From positions 1 through 64,000 of the forward strand of contig CAVYKB010000019.1 in assembly GCA_963768975.1 (NCBI GenBank): a stretch of DNA of 64,000 nucleotides, written 5' to 3'. The stretch's first letter is position 1; each line of letters opens with the position of its first letter. The notes beneath the pieces were generated by a model that saw only the letters and a program-made list of their open reading frames with translations, made no database searches and was not told where the DNA came from. Source of the stretch: CADCTB01 sp963768975 (GTDB lineage Bacteria > Actinomycetota > Acidimicrobiia > Acidimicrobiales > AC-14). This document shows positions 34,289-45,859 of the stretch, piece after piece. The position numbers and the translations under genes were made by a program.

Positions 34289-36459
34289 TCAGGCCGGGAT
34301 CTCGGACTCGTCGTCGACCCGGCAAAAGTCGCCGCCGACGGCTTCGGCGTCGCCGATCTCGACGAACGATGCGGCGACATCCGCGCAGGCACCGACGACG
34401 TACACGTCGGTCCCCATCGGCACCTTGGAGCGGAAGAACAACATCTCGTTCATGCCCTGCCGGGAGATGGACTCCACCTCCTTGAGTACGAGCACGACCT
34501 GCCGTGGCTGGGAGGCGATGACCCGCTCGAGGTCGCGGCGCAACTTGATCACTTCGTCGGGGTCCAGCTTGCCCCGCATCACGATTCGCGCCTTGCCGTT
34601 CTCGACGCTGTACTGGGAGTCGAACTTGTCGGTGGCCGACATGATCCGCACTCTTACCCGGCACTCCTCGCCCGGCGGGAGCTTGACCGTGAGGGCATCG
34701 GCGTCGAAGTCGGCGTAGGGCACGTCGTTGACCCAGACGGAGGCGAGCCGCACACTGCCGGGAGGCAACAGGTCGGGCGAGACCCGCAGGACGCCGTCGG
34801 GGAAGCTGGCCGCCTTGGGCTTGAAGTGCAGTTCAAGGTCCTCCTCGTTCACGAGCAGGTTGCTGTACACCGCCGCCAGGTAGCAGAGCTCCATGGAGTG
34901 GTAGCCCGACATGGAGTGGCTGCCCTTGAGCCGCTCGTTGCCAACCAGGAAGGGGATGCCGTTGGCCAGCACGTTGAAATAGATGCCCCCCTCGTCGTGG
35001 TCGAGGAAGTGGGCGTTGTAGAACGCGGCCGACTCGCGCCCCAGGCGGGCGTGCTCGGCGTGGCCCAGGGAGCCGGCGAGGATGTAATAGGCGAGGATGG
35101 CCTGCTCCTGCTGCCACCAGGCCTTTCGGTCGTGCCAGACGAAGCGATGCCACTTCTGGTCACCCTCGAGCCGGCGCTCGACGACGTCGTACCAGCCGCC
35201 CCGCTGCTGGTCGCTGCCCACCGAGGGCATGGTGTCGGCGATCTTGTTGGCCAGCGCCACATATTCGTCGTTGGGCCGCAAGTGGTGGATGCGCATGAGG
35301 TTCCAGGCGATCTTCAGGTTGTGCCCGACCACGGCGCTGTCCTGCTGCCAGCCCCACTTGCGGTCGTGGCTCCAGTCCTCGTGGAACCGCTCCTGGACGA
35401 ACGGGCTGTGCACATCGTCGGGGAAGTGGACGGCGATGGTGTCGCCGGTCTGGACGAGGAAGTCCTCCAGGTCCTTGCGGCCCGTGGCGATCACCGCGTT
35501 GATCAGGTAGGCCGGGGCGTGGTCGCCGACGGAGTTCCAGTTCTTGCGGGACCGGTTCGAGCGCAGGGCGTCCGAGCGGGGGTCGAGGTTGATCGGGTCC
35601 AGGTGGGAGAAATAACCGCCCTTGTCGGGGTCCTTGTAGAAGCGGTCGAAGAGGGTGATGGTCTTCTCGATGTCGCTGAGGATTCGCGGGTCGCCGGTGA
35701 TGCGATAGGTCTGGGTGGGGCCGGCGAGGGCGTAGATCTGCTCGTACATCGGGATGGCGTCGTAGTCGTCACCGAACTCGGAGGTGAAGATCTTGCGCTG
35801 GCTGTTCCCCGATACGTCGATGCCGTGGTACCAGAACACGATGCCTTCGGCGTCGTTCGTCGCCCGCATGTGCTCTCGCAGGTACTCGGTGCCGCTCTCG
35901 GCCGCCTGGAGAAACCGGTCTTCACCCGTGAGGAGGTAGGCCGTCGCCAGGCCATAGACCAGCCGGGAGATGGTGTCGGTCTCCTGCCGGAAGTCGGGGG
36001 CGATGTAGTCGGGCGTGTGGGTGCCCGACAGCGAGAGCTTCGTGCGGTAGTTGCGCCAGTCGTAATTGCCGTCCGGGAACTGACCCCGAAGGTAGAAGTC
36101 GCCGATGAAGCGGGCCTGGTCCACCCACCACCGGGGCTGCTCGAAGATGAGCTCCTTGCCACGGATGGCCGGAAAGATGATCGACTTCACCTCGAAGCGC
36201 AGGCCCTCGCCCTCGCCCGGGTAGAAGATTCCGTAGGCGAAGATGTAGCGCTCGGGCACGAGCATGTCGCGCATCTGCCCGGTCGTGTCCAGGTACGCCT
36301 CGCCGAAGTTCCGCATGGCCTGGGAGTACGTGTTCTTGGTGAAATAGGCCCGAAACTCGCGCCCGTCGCTGGTTCGGAGACCGAACGAGTCAGTGTCGTC
36401 GTCATAGCTCGTGACGTAGCCGGCGATGGTGTCGGAGAACGTGAAGTCGACGTTGGCGG

Positions 36460-36463
<4 letters not shown>
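34289..36463 (-). CDS. AGE-type epimerase-fold protein fused to a STAS domain
   Basis: A 724-residue fusion. Residues about 1-110 form a beta-rich N-terminal module (DTIAGYVTSYDDDTDSFGLRT). Residues about 115-535 are an (alpha/alpha)6 barrel of the N-acylglucosamine 2-epimerase type, with WNSVGDHAPAYLINAVIATG, FHEDWSHDRKWGWQQDSAVVGHNLKIAWN and WWQQEQAILAYYILAG. A beta-sandwich linker follows. Residues about 622-724 are a STAS-like domain (KARIVMRGKLDPDEVIKLRR, QVVLVLKEVESISRQGMNEM). STAS domains sense or relay signals in anti-sigma pathways. The ATG overlaps the glgX stop (ATGA), suggesting a role in glycogen or trehalose metabolism. Confidence 0.82.
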
Positions 36464-38562
<2,099 letters not shown>

Positions 38563-38767
38563 CTGCGTCTTCCCCTCACGCGTCGTTGGGGGGGCCAGCG
38601 AGAACGCCAGCCCGCCGCTCTCTACCGTCGCCATCCGACGATAACACCGCTTTCCGGCAGAGACGCCGGGTGTAGCGAAATTCGGGAACCGTTGGGGAAG
38701 AGCCGCTTTCGGTAGTCTCGGGACGCCGAAGCCCGGCGGTCGCGCCGGCTCGATCGGGAGGCGATCC

Positions 38768-39664
38768 GTGATCCTCGTCATTGGCGCGAACGGCAAGGTC
38801 GGGGGCAGGGCGCTCCGGCGGTTGGTCGACAAGGATCTCGAGGTGCGGGCGTTCGTCCGCGACCGGGCGAAGGTCGATGCGCTCGGCCTTGGGGTCGACG
38901 CCGTCGAAGGTGACCTCGACCACGCCGACACGATCCCGCCGGCGATGGCCGGAGTCGACAAGGCGCTGGTCGTCTCTGCCGGCTGGGATATCCCCACCGA
39001 GGACGCCAACGCCATCGCTGCGGCCGAGCAGGCCGGGGTCAGGGAGCTCGTGCTCCTTTCCTCCCTTGGCGTTGAGGCCGGCGTGGCGTCGGGCCCCTTC
39101 CATGCCCCCGGCGAGGCCACCCTGCGGAGCTCCACCCTGTCCTGGACGATCCTCCGGCCTGGGTTCTTCATGGCCAACGCTCTGATGTGGCGGGACACCG
39201 TGGTCGGCCAGGGAGTCGTCTACGAGCCGACGGGCACCGGGCGCCATGCGTTGGTCCACCCTTCCGACGTCGGCGACGTCGCCGCCGAGATCCTGGCCGG
39301 CGAGGGCCACGATGGGCGCATCTACGAGCTGACCGGACCGGAGGCTGTCAGCAGCGCCGACTGCGCCGCGGCCCTTTCGGCGGTGCTCGGGCGGGACGTC
39401 CGCCACGTCGACGTCCCGGAGGAGGCCTTCCTCGGTGGCCTGGCCCAGGCTGGCGTGCCGGAACCGGTGGCAGAGAACCTGGCCCGGTACTACGCCATGG
39501 TCAAGGCCGGCGACTTCGCCATGGTCTCGCCCGACGTGGAGGACATCCTCGGCCGGCCGGCTCGCACGTTCCGGGAGTGGGCTGCGGAGAACGCCGGCGC
39601 CTTCTCGGACACTCGGGGGGCGCTGCCCCCCGAGAACCCCCCGAAGTCAACGGCCGCGGGTTAG
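38768..39664 (+). CDS. NmrA-like NAD(P)-binding protein
   Basis: A 298-residue atypical short-chain dehydrogenase. The Rossmann motif MILVIGANGKVGGRALRRLVD, followed by VRAFVRDRAKVD, fits NADPH binding; GVRELVLLSSLGVEAG and TILRPGFFMANALMWRDTV are typical of the NmrA/quinone-oxidoreductase-2 group. No catalytic Tyr-x3-Lys is apparent in the usual place, so it may be a redox sensor rather than an enzyme. The GTG at 38768 follows GGGAGGCGATCC, a fair ribosome site. It is divergent from glgX and overlaps the convergent membrane-protein gene by four bases. Confidence 0.85.
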   Translation: MILVIGANGKVGGRALRRLVDKDLEVRAFVRDRAKVDALGLGVDAVEGDLDHADTIPPAMAGVDKALVVSAGWDIPTEDANAIAAAEQAGVRELVLLSSLGVEAGVASGPFHAPGEATLRSSTLSWTILRPGFFMANALMWRDTVVGQGVVYEPTGTGRHALVHPSDVGDVAAEILAGEGHDGRIYELTGPEAVSSADCAAALSAVLGRDVRHVDVPEEAFLGGLAQAGVPEPVAENLARYYAMVKAGDFAMVSPDVEDILGRPARTFREWAAENAGAFSDTRGALPPENPPKSTAAG

Positions 39665-40497
39665 GCCTCCGTCGCGGCGGCCGCCGGCGCGGTGCCCTTG
39701 GCCTCGTCCGGCTCGGGCTTCGTCGTCGCAGCCTTGGGCTTTGCCACCCAGACGTGCCTGCGGTACATGATGATCGAGGCGGCCAGGACCCAGAGCAGGA
39801 AGATGACCGCCGAGGGGATGAACATCCCGTAGTACACGGGGTCGGAGAAGTCGTCGTAATAGGTGGCCAGGGCCGCGCTCAGCCCCAGGGTGCCGCCGAG
39901 CAGCGTGAACGCCGCCAGCCACCCCGGGTACTCCTTGGACAGAGCGAAGGTCAACCCGTACAACAGCGACGTCAGCCCGAAGTAGAAGAACAGGACCAGA
40001 ATGAAGATGCCGGTGGCCACGCCGGCGACGCCGCCGGCGACCAGCACGGCGGTGCCCTGGTCGGCCGTAGGGGCGGAGGTCCAGATGTCCTTGGCCACCT
40101 CGAAGCCCAGGCCGTCGACCCCCTGGCCGAGGATGCCGAACATCGTCCCGATGACCCCGACCCAGAAGGCGCACGTCGCCCACGACGACGCCTTCTCCTC
40201 CGAGATCGAGCGCGAGATGGCGGCCAGGCCGAGGAGGATGACGATGAGCACGAACATCAGCCCCATGTGCAGGAACAGCCATGGCCCGAAGTCGCGGACG
40301 ACCTCAAGCACGCCGACTGCGTCGCCCGGGGGCAGATGGGGGTGGGTGACGACGAACGGGAAGGCGACGATTGCCCCCCAGATCCCGGCCATGGACCCCA
40401 TCTTGAACAGCCGGCGGTCGGTGATCGACGGGCGGCGGTCGCCGTATGCCTCAGGTGGTCCCGGCCGTTCCTGTACGGGGCGGGCTTCGTCGGACAC
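39661..40497 (-). CDS. Six-helix membrane protein of unknown function
   Basis: A 278-residue protein with a Pro/Arg-rich cytoplasmic N-terminus and about six hydrophobic helices (MAGIWGAIVAFPFVVTHP, FLHMGLMFVLIVILLGLAAIS, CAFWVGVIGTMFGILGQGV, TAVLVAGGVAGVATGIFILVLFFYFGL, LAAFTLLGGTLGLSAALA and SAVIFLLWVLAASIIMYRRHVW). The tail is Lys/Pro/Ala-rich. I do not recognise a family. Downstream it converges on the NmrA-like gene, and upstream 246 bases separate it from the SnoaL locus. Confidence 0.75.
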   Translation of the reverse strand: MSDEARPVQERPGPPEAYGDRRPSITDRRLFKMGSMAGIWGAIVAFPFVVTHPHLPPGDAVGVLEVVRDFGPWLFLHMGLMFVLIVILLGLAAISRSISEEKASSWATCAFWVGVIGTMFGILGQGVDGLGFEVAKDIWTSAPTADQGTAVLVAGGVAGVATGIFILVLFFYFGLTSLLYGLTFALSKEYPGWLAAFTLLGGTLGLSAALATYYDDFSDPVYYGMFIPSAVIFLLWVLAASIIMYRRHVWVAKPKAATTKPEPDEAKGTAPAAAATEA

Positions 40498-40743
40498 TGC
40501 ATTGCCCTTTCTCCGACTGGTGCTTCCAAGTCAGCTTGCACGCCTCCCCGCCCAACTGTCAACGCGCCGCGTGCAAATGCCTCCCGTCGGTGGTATCACT
40601 GCCGATGGTCCTTCGAGGGGGTGGCGCTCACGGGGATGAAGGTTCAACATGCACCTGAAGAACAGTGGGACCCGTAGATGCGGAACCAAAGAGGGCAGTG
40701 CCCACTCAGAGGCCGCGCGGACATCTAGCGAGGAGCTTCCAGA

Positions 40744-41148
40744 ATGACCCACCTCACGCCCGAGCACGTCGGCAACGCCTACAAGGTCCTGGCCGCCGGC
40801 GACGAATCTCTCATCGCCGATTACTGGGACGAGGACATGGTGTGGCTAGTGCCCGGCCACAACCAGCTGTCCGGCTGGAAGTACGGCCGCAAGGGCTTCC
40901 TGGACTTCATGGCCAAGGTCGGCGCGCTGAGCGGCGGCAGCTTCAACATGTCGGTCATCACGATCATGGTGAACGACGACTACTCCTGCGACGTCACCAA
41001 CAACCAGGGGACCCGGGCCAACGATCCCAGCAAGAAGCTGAACATCGACGTGGCCCACGTCCTGCGTTGGCGGGACGGCAAGGTCATCGCCGGCAAGGGC
41101 GGCATCTTCGGCGACGGTACCGCGCAGTACGACGAGTTCTGGTCCTAG
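40744..41148 (+). CDS. NTF2-like (SnoaL-type) domain protein
   Basis: A 134-residue single NTF2-fold domain. It has the pattern GNAYKVLAAGDESLIADYWDEDMVWLVPGHNQLSGWKYGRKGFLDFM, then VAHVLRWRDGKVIAGKGGIFGDG and the terminal DEFW. It is the first gene of the plus-strand part of a large cluster of such domains. The ATG is preceded by GCGAGGAG. Close in style to the genes at 44002 and 46272 (the VWxxPGHxPLSG element), so those three are probably paralogues. Enzyme or binding protein cannot be decided. Confidence 0.82.
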   Translation: MTHLTPEHVGNAYKVLAAGDESLIADYWDEDMVWLVPGHNQLSGWKYGRKGFLDFMAKVGALSGGSFNMSVITIMVNDDYSCDVTNNQGTRANDPSKKLNIDVAHVLRWRDGKVIAGKGGIFGDGTAQYDEFWS

Positions 41149-41161
41149 AGAGGAGCCCGGA

Positions 41162-41536
41162 ATGCCCATCATCACCATCCAGACCATCAAAGGCGTGGTC
41201 CTCACGAGCGACGAGCAGAAGCGCGACCTGCTCAAGAAGATGACGGACACCTTCATCAGCGTCGTGGGCGAGCTGGCTCGCCCCTACACCTACTGCCTCA
41301 TCCAGGAGACCCCGCTCTACGAGTGGTCGCTGGCCGGCGTCCCACTGCCTGACCTGCCCTTCCTGTACGGGCCGGAGTACGCGGCGATGCACGCCAACGC
41401 CAACGCGGTCATGCGGGCCTACGTGGAGTCCCAGGGCGGTGGCGGCGACGCCGCGGCGTCGGCCGACCCCGACCCCGCCGGCGGCAGCGACCAAGCCAGC
41501 CAGGCGGCCCAGGCCCAGTGGGCCGGCGGGTCCTGA
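41162..41536 (+). CDS. Tautomerase-superfamily protein
   Basis: A 124-residue relative of 4-oxalocrotonate tautomerase. The Pro that becomes the N-terminal catalytic base follows the start Met (MPIITIQTIKGVVLTSDEQKRDLLKKMTDTFISVVG), and PYTYCLIQETPLYEWSLAGVPLPD follows. The last 40 residues are a low-complexity Gly/Ala/Asp/Gln tail unusual for the family. A tautomerase next to SnoaL-type proteins fits degradation of enolic or aromatic ring-fission intermediates (inference). It starts 14 bases after the preceding stop, with AGAGAGGAG upstream. Confidence 0.85.
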   Translation: MPIITIQTIKGVVLTSDEQKRDLLKKMTDTFISVVGELARPYTYCLIQETPLYEWSLAGVPLPDLPFLYGPEYAAMHANANAVMRAYVESQGGGGDAAASADPDPAGGSDQASQAAQAQWAGGS

Positions 41537-41542
41537 AGAGCG

Positions 41543-42469
41543 GTGAGCGACCCACAGGAAGCAAAAGCGGTTATCCGCCGGTGGAATGACGAGGGCTGGT
41601 CCGGCGGGAACTACGACCTGGCCCACGAGATCATCGCCCCGGTGATGACCGTCCACGGCGCCGGCGGACAGGCCGTCGGCATGGGCCCCGATGGCCTCAT
41701 CGACCTCATCAAGACGTGGCGGACGGCGTTCCCCGACGGGAAGATGACGGTCGACGACATCATCGTCGAAGGTGACCTTGTCGGCATCCGCAACACGTGG
41801 CACGGCACCCAGACCGAGTCGTTCTACGGCATCCCTCCGAGCGGCAAGCAGGTCCACGTCACCTCAGTCGGCCTGGACAGGGTGAAGGACGGCCAGGTCG
41901 TGGAGGGCTGGGGCGAGCTCGACATGGTCGGCATGATGCAGCAGCTCGGTGCAATGCCCGTCGTCGGGCCCGGCAATTTTGCCACCGGACGGTCGACGGA
42001 GTGGGGCCCAGAGGTGGGCACTGCCCGAGCCGACGGCGCCGGCCCATCGCCCGACCAGTTCCGGGCGTTGGCAGTCAAGTTCGTGGAGGGGCTCGGCCGG
42101 CCCGACGAGGCCACCCTTGCCGACCTGGTCGATCAGGGCGGGTTCGTCGACCACAACCCGGTGTGGGGTACAGAAGACTGGGCCGGCGTCATCGCCGGCG
42201 CCCACGCTCTGCGCGCCGGCTTCCCCGACCTCCAGGTCAGCCTGGACACGGCGAACGTCGTGGTCGAGGGCAACCAGGTGGTGGCTCATTCCCTGCTCAC
42301 CGGCACCCACAGCGGTGAGTTCCTCGGCGTGGCGCCCACGGGCAAGACCGTCACCTGGAGCCACACGGACTTCTTGCGCTTCGCGGGCACCAAGGTCGTC
42401 GAGCGTTGGGTGTCGGCGGACACCCTCACCCTGTTCCAGCAGATCGGTCTGCTTCCCGGCGGCGGATGA
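41543..42469 (+). CDS. Two-domain SnoaL ester-cyclase-like protein
   Basis: A 308-residue protein made of two SnoaL/ester-cyclase domains. The first (about 1-140) has FPDGKMTVDDIIVEGDLVGIRNTWHGTQTESFYGIPPSGKQV and ends DMVGMMQQLGAMP. The second (about 170-305) has GTHSGEFLGVAPTGKTVTW and ends TLFQQIGLLP. The GTHxGxFxGxxPTGK strand and a terminal xxxMxQxG helix mark the type shared by several genes in this locus. It starts with GTG, six bases after the tautomerase stop, so translation is probably coupled. Confidence 0.88.
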   Translation: MSDPQEAKAVIRRWNDEGWSGGNYDLAHEIIAPVMTVHGAGGQAVGMGPDGLIDLIKTWRTAFPDGKMTVDDIIVEGDLVGIRNTWHGTQTESFYGIPPSGKQVHVTSVGLDRVKDGQVVEGWGELDMVGMMQQLGAMPVVGPGNFATGRSTEWGPEVGTARADGAGPSPDQFRALAVKFVEGLGRPDEATLADLVDQGGFVDHNPVWGTEDWAGVIAGAHALRAGFPDLQVSLDTANVVVEGNQVVAHSLLTGTHSGEFLGVAPTGKTVTWSHTDFLRFAGTKVVERWVSADTLTLFQQIGLLPGGG

Positions 42470-42487
42470 TCGAGAAAGGCTGACACC

Positions 42488-42925
42488 ATGTCCGTAGAGG
42501 AAGACAACAAGGCCCGGTACCGAGCCTTCGTCGACGAGATCAACAAGGGGAACATCGACGGCGTCGACGAGTTCTTCGCGCCCGACTACGAGGAGCACAG
42601 CGCCCCGCCCGGCGCGCCGCCGGGAATCGACACCATCAAGATGGTGTTCCGCATGTTCCGGACTGCGTTCCCCGACGTGGTCTTCAACATCACCGACCTG
42701 GTGGCGGAGGGCGACAAGCTGTGCACCTACGTGATCGGCGAGGGAACCCACGAGGGACCGTTCATGGGCGTGCAGCCGACGGGCAAGCGGTGCCACTGGG
42801 CCGCCTTCGGCATCAATCGGTACGTCGACGGCAGGATCAAGGAGCACTGGGGCCTGCCCGACCTCATGGGCCTCATGACCCAGCTGGGCGCCATCCCGCC
42901 GCCCCCCGGACCAGGCGGCCACTGA
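42488..42925 (+). CDS. SnoaL ester-cyclase-like protein
   Basis: A 145-residue single-domain member with all family marks: KARYRAFVDEINKGNIDGVDEFFAPDYEEHSAPPGAPPGIDTIK, then FPDVVFNITDLVAEGDKLCTYVIGEGTHEGPFMGVQPTGKRCHW and the C-terminal DLMGLMTQLGAIPPPPG. ATG at 42488 with GAGAAAGG upstream. It is the last gene of the plus-strand run beginning at 40744 and is followed by a 43-base palindrome and then by convergent genes of the same family. Confidence 0.88.
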   Translation: MSVEEDNKARYRAFVDEINKGNIDGVDEFFAPDYEEHSAPPGAPPGIDTIKMVFRMFRTAFPDVVFNITDLVAEGDKLCTYVIGEGTHEGPFMGVQPTGKRCHWAAFGINRYVDGRIKEHWGLPDLMGLMTQLGAIPPPPGPGGH

Positions 42926-42936
42926 CCTCACCCGTT

Positions 42937-42979
42937 CTGGTTGCAGTTACCCGCGCATACGACGGGTAACTGCAACCAG
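42937..42979. repeat. 17-bp-arm palindrome, copy 1
   Basis: CTGGTTGCAGTTACCCG and CGGGTAACTGCAACCAG are perfect reverse complements around the loop CGCATACGA. It lies exactly between two convergent stops (42925 and 42989). A second copy with the same loop is at 46680-46722, also at a convergent junction. It could act as a bidirectional terminator or be a REP-like dispersed element. Confidence 0.9.
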
Positions 42980-42988
42980 TTCGGTCAG

Positions 42989-43933
42989 TTAGCCGCCGAC
43001 GCCGAGCTGCTGCATCATCCCCAGCATGTCGACGTCGTACCAGCTCTCCACGACCTTGCCGTCGGCGACGCGCAGGATGCCCATCTCGGTGAACTTCACC
43101 GTCTTGCCCGTGGGCGGGATGCCGAACAGGTCGCCCTGGTGGGTGCCGCCCTGGCTGAAGCGGGCCGCCACCCGGTCAGGTTCGGCCACCAGGTGGTCGA
43201 TCGTCATCCAGTAGTCGGGGAAGGCGTTGCGGAACATGGTGGCGATGATCTTCACGCCCTCGGCCCCGGGTGGCAGTGTCGGTGCGCTCGGGCTGGTGTG
43301 CTGGGGGTGGAAAATCTCCTCGGCCACGTCGAGGTTGCCCTTGTTCCACACCTCGTCGATGAAGCGCTCCATGAGGGCCCGGTTCTCATCCGCGGTCGAC
43401 GGTGCGCCGGTGATGTGCGGACCGGGAGGGATCGTTGACGGGTCGGGCCCTGGTGGCGCCGGCACCACGCCCATCTGCTGCATGAGGCTCATCATGTCGA
43501 TGTTGACCCAGCCCTCGACGACCTTGAGATCCCGCAGGCGGAACAGCCGGGTGCCGGTCCAGTGCACCTTCTTGCCGGTACCGGGAATGCCGAAGAACTC
43601 GCCCTCGTGGGTGCCGGAGATGACGCCGCGTCCGAAGACCATGTCACCCTCGGCGATCACGTCGTCGAAGATGAACCTGAGGTCGGGGAACGGCGTGTTG
43701 AACATCGTGTACGCCTTCTTGAGCCCATCGAGTCCCGGCTCCTGGCCAGGGACCGGGTCGTGCTCGACGTAGTCCGGGTACACGAGCTCGTCGAGCACGT
43801 CGAGCTCGTTCTGGTTCGTGGCTTCCACGTACCGGGCGATGACCGCCTTATTGGCGATCTCGGTGGCCTTCTTCGACGCGTAGATGCGGTCGAGCAGGTT
43901 GGCCTTCCAGTTCAGGTCTTCGTCAGCGGACAT
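42989..43933 (-). CDS. Two-domain SnoaL ester-cyclase-like protein
   Basis: A 314-residue protein with two SnoaL domains. The first contains VIARYVEATNQNELDVLDELVYPDYVEHDPVPGQEPG and GTHEGEFFGIPGTGKKVHW, and ends MSLMQQMGVVPAPPG. The second contains IDEVWNKGNLDVAEEIFHPQH and GTHQGDLFGIPPTGKTV, and ends MLGMMQQLGVGG. It shares its organisation with the gene at 41543 on the opposite strand, pointing to an old duplication and inversion in the cluster. A strong AGGAGG stands just before ATG 43933. Confidence 0.88.
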   Translation of the reverse strand: MSADEDLNWKANLLDRIYASKKATEIANKAVIARYVEATNQNELDVLDELVYPDYVEHDPVPGQEPGLDGLKKAYTMFNTPFPDLRFIFDDVIAEGDMVFGRGVISGTHEGEFFGIPGTGKKVHWTGTRLFRLRDLKVVEGWVNIDMMSLMQQMGVVPAPPGPDPSTIPPGPHITGAPSTADENRALMERFIDEVWNKGNLDVAEEIFHPQHTSPSAPTLPPGAEGVKIIATMFRNAFPDYWMTIDHLVAEPDRVAARFSQGGTHQGDLFGIPPTGKTVKFTEMGILRVADGKVVESWYDVDMLGMMQQLGVGG

Positions 43934-44001
43934 CTTCCTCCTGTCGATGGGCGCGCCGCAGCGGGCGCGCCGGAGCGCGCCCGCCGGCGATGATTGTGGA
44001 A

Positions 44002-44424
44002 TCAGGCCAGCCGGTCGGGGAGCGGCTTGAGCGGGTTGGCCTGCCAGAAGTAGTCGTCGACGCCGTGCTGGTCGGCGGTGTACACCTGCACCTCGGCGAT
44101 CTTGCCGTCGGCGATGGTGTAGACGCTGCAGGTCGGGAAGATGTAGTCGCGGCCGTTCACCGTACCGTGGCCGGTGTGCTTCTCGACGACCATCGTGTCG
44201 CCGATGGTGCCGAACGACACGTTGTCGACGTTGACGCCGGTGGCGATCAGGGCACCGAAGAACGCGATGACCTCGTCGGCTCCCTCCTTGGCGCCGGAGA
44301 GCGGGTGGTGGCCGGGGAGCCGCCAGACGATGTCGGGGGCGAAGACGTCGGTCTTGAGCGTCTCCATGTCACCCCTGCCGAAGCACTCGTACATCTTGTC
44401 GACGACTGCCATCGAATCTGCCAT
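44002..44424 (-). CDS. NTF2-like (SnoaL-type) domain protein
   Basis: A 140-residue NTF2-fold protein: VDKMYECFGRGDMETLKTDVFAPDIVWRLPGHHPLSGAKEGADEVIAFF, then SVYTIADGKIAEVQVYTADQHGVDDYFW. It belongs with the single-domain group at 40744 and 46272 rather than the ester-cyclase group, since the GTHxG strand is replaced by HTGHGTVNGRDY. ATG at 44424 with TTGGAGGAG upstream. It is flanked by a SnoaL protein and an NmrA-like reductase transcribed the same way. Confidence 0.82.
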   Translation of the reverse strand: MADSMAVVDKMYECFGRGDMETLKTDVFAPDIVWRLPGHHPLSGAKEGADEVIAFFGALIATGVNVDNVSFGTIGDTMVVEKHTGHGTVNGRDYIFPTCSVYTIADGKIAEVQVYTADQHGVDDYFWQANPLKPLPDRLA

Positions 44425-44515
44425 GTCTCCTCCAAGGCTTGACGGGCGATCGAAAGGACGGCGACCTGCGCCGCCATCCTCACGTTCGGATTGTACGCCT
44501 CGTGCCGACGAACGC

Positions 44516-45403
44516 CTAGGCGTTCGAGAGCACGTACGTCGCGTATTGGCGAACCGTTGTCATTTGTACGGGGAAGGTGGCGAGGGTGTCGTCCATGGGG
44601 ATGACATCGCCCCGGGCGAAGTCGACCATGATCGCGTTGATCGACTTCGAGATGGGCTCGTCGGCCCCTTCCCACGAGCCCACGAGGGCTTCCTCCGGGA
44701 CGTGCTGCATCTCGAACGGCTGGCCCTTCACCTCCTCGAAGGTGGCGACCAGCTGGTGCAGCGTGACCGGCTCGGGGCCACCGAACTCGATGACCGTGTT
44801 CGACGCCTGCGGGTGCTCCAGGCTCAGGGCGCACATGCTGGCCACGTCGTCCATCGACACCAGGCTGAGCGGGTTCTCGCCGGATCCGTAGACGACGGCC
44901 TTGGCGTTGGCGTAGTCGAAGCCGACGAGCGGCGCGACCATCACTTCCATCAGGAACCCGCAGCGCAGGATCGTGTAGTCGAGCCCGCTGCTCTGGAGGT
45001 GCTGCTCGACCTCGCGCTTGGCTGCGGTCACCGGACTGTCGGTGGTCATGTTCGACGAGAAGGAGATGTAGACGAACTTGGCGACGCCGGCGGCCTTGGC
45101 CGCGTCGATCAGGCTCTTCTGCCCGTCGAGGTCGACGGACTGGATGTTGTCGCCGGCCTGGCGTGAGAGCGACGCCGACGCGGTCGAGATGACGGCGGCG
45201 CGGCCCTGGCACGCCCGCTGCAGGGTGGTGGGGTCCTTGAGATCACCCTCGATAAGCTCGACGCCGGCCGCCTTCAAGGAGCCGACCTTGGCGTCGTCGC
45301 CGGCGTTGCGCACCATGGCGGCCACCGCCTTGCCCTGCGCCGCCAGCTCCTTGCAGACCCGGCTCCCGAGGAGCCCCGTGGCCCCCACGACCAGTGCACT
45401 CAT
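44516..45403 (-). CDS. NmrA-like NAD(P)-dependent reductase
   Basis: A 295-residue atypical SDR protein. It starts MSALVVGATGLLGSRVCKELAAQG, with AMVRNAGDD for NADPH preference. VAKFVYISFSSNMTTDSPVTAAKREVEQHL and YTILRCGFLMEVMVAPLVGFDYANAKAVVYG are the family's middle motifs. It is related at a distance to the NmrA-like gene at 38768. The ATG at 45403 overlaps the stop of the upstream SnoaL gene (ATGA), so a SnoaL domain and a reductase are made together and may act on one substrate. Confidence 0.87.
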   Translation of the reverse strand: MSALVVGATGLLGSRVCKELAAQGKAVAAMVRNAGDDAKVGSLKAAGVELIEGDLKDPTTLQRACQGRAAVISTASASLSRQAGDNIQSVDLDGQKSLIDAAKAAGVAKFVYISFSSNMTTDSPVTAAKREVEQHLQSSGLDYTILRCGFLMEVMVAPLVGFDYANAKAVVYGSGENPLSLVSMDDVASMCALSLEHPQASNTVIEFGGPEPVTLHQLVATFEEVKGQPFEMQHVPEEALVGSWEGADEPISKSINAIMVDFARGDVIPMDDTLATFPVQMTTVRQYATYVLSNA

Positions 45404-45813
45404 ATCTGCCCCAATTGCTTCATCAGGCCGAACGTATCCCAATTGACCCATCCCTCGACGATCTTGCCGTCGGCCAGCCGGAAGATGCGGATGCCGGTGA
45501 ACCGCACGGGCTTGCCCGTCGGCGGGATGCCCATCAGGTCACCGTCGTGAGTGCCCGAGCCCGTCCACCGGGTGACGACCTTGTCGCCACCGACGATGAC
45601 GTCGTCCAGGGCGATGTGGGCATCGGACATCGCCGCGTGGTACATCCGCAGGAAGTTCTTCATGCCCTCGGTGCCACGGACCGGCTCCGGGTTTGGCGCG
45701 TCGTGGCCGACGTAATCTTCGGAGAAGAGCTCATCGATGACTTCGAGGTTGCCGCCGTTCCACGCCTTGTCCGTGAACCGGTCGACGATCTCACGGATCT
45801 CTTCTTCCGTCAT
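45400..45813 (-). CDS. SnoaL ester-cyclase-like protein
   Basis: A 137-residue single-domain SnoaL protein. It carries IVDRFTDKAWNGGNLEVIDELFSEDYVGHDAPNPEPVRGTEGMKNFL, then WTGSGTHDGDLMGIPPTGKPVRFTGIRIFRLADGKIVEGWVNWD, ending GLMKQLGQI. It is one of the most typical copies in the cluster. Translation of the following NmrA-like gene is coupled to it by overlap. It belongs to the same subgroup as the genes at 41543, 42488 and 42989. Confidence 0.88.
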   Translation of the reverse strand: MTEEEIREIVDRFTDKAWNGGNLEVIDELFSEDYVGHDAPNPEPVRGTEGMKNFLRMYHAAMSDAHIALDDVIVGGDKVVTRWTGSGTHDGDLMGIPPTGKPVRFTGIRIFRLADGKIVEGWVNWDTFGLMKQLGQI

Positions 45814-45859
45814 CGGGCTGCCGCCCGATGAATGTTGGCCGAGCGGCCTCCCGGGCCGC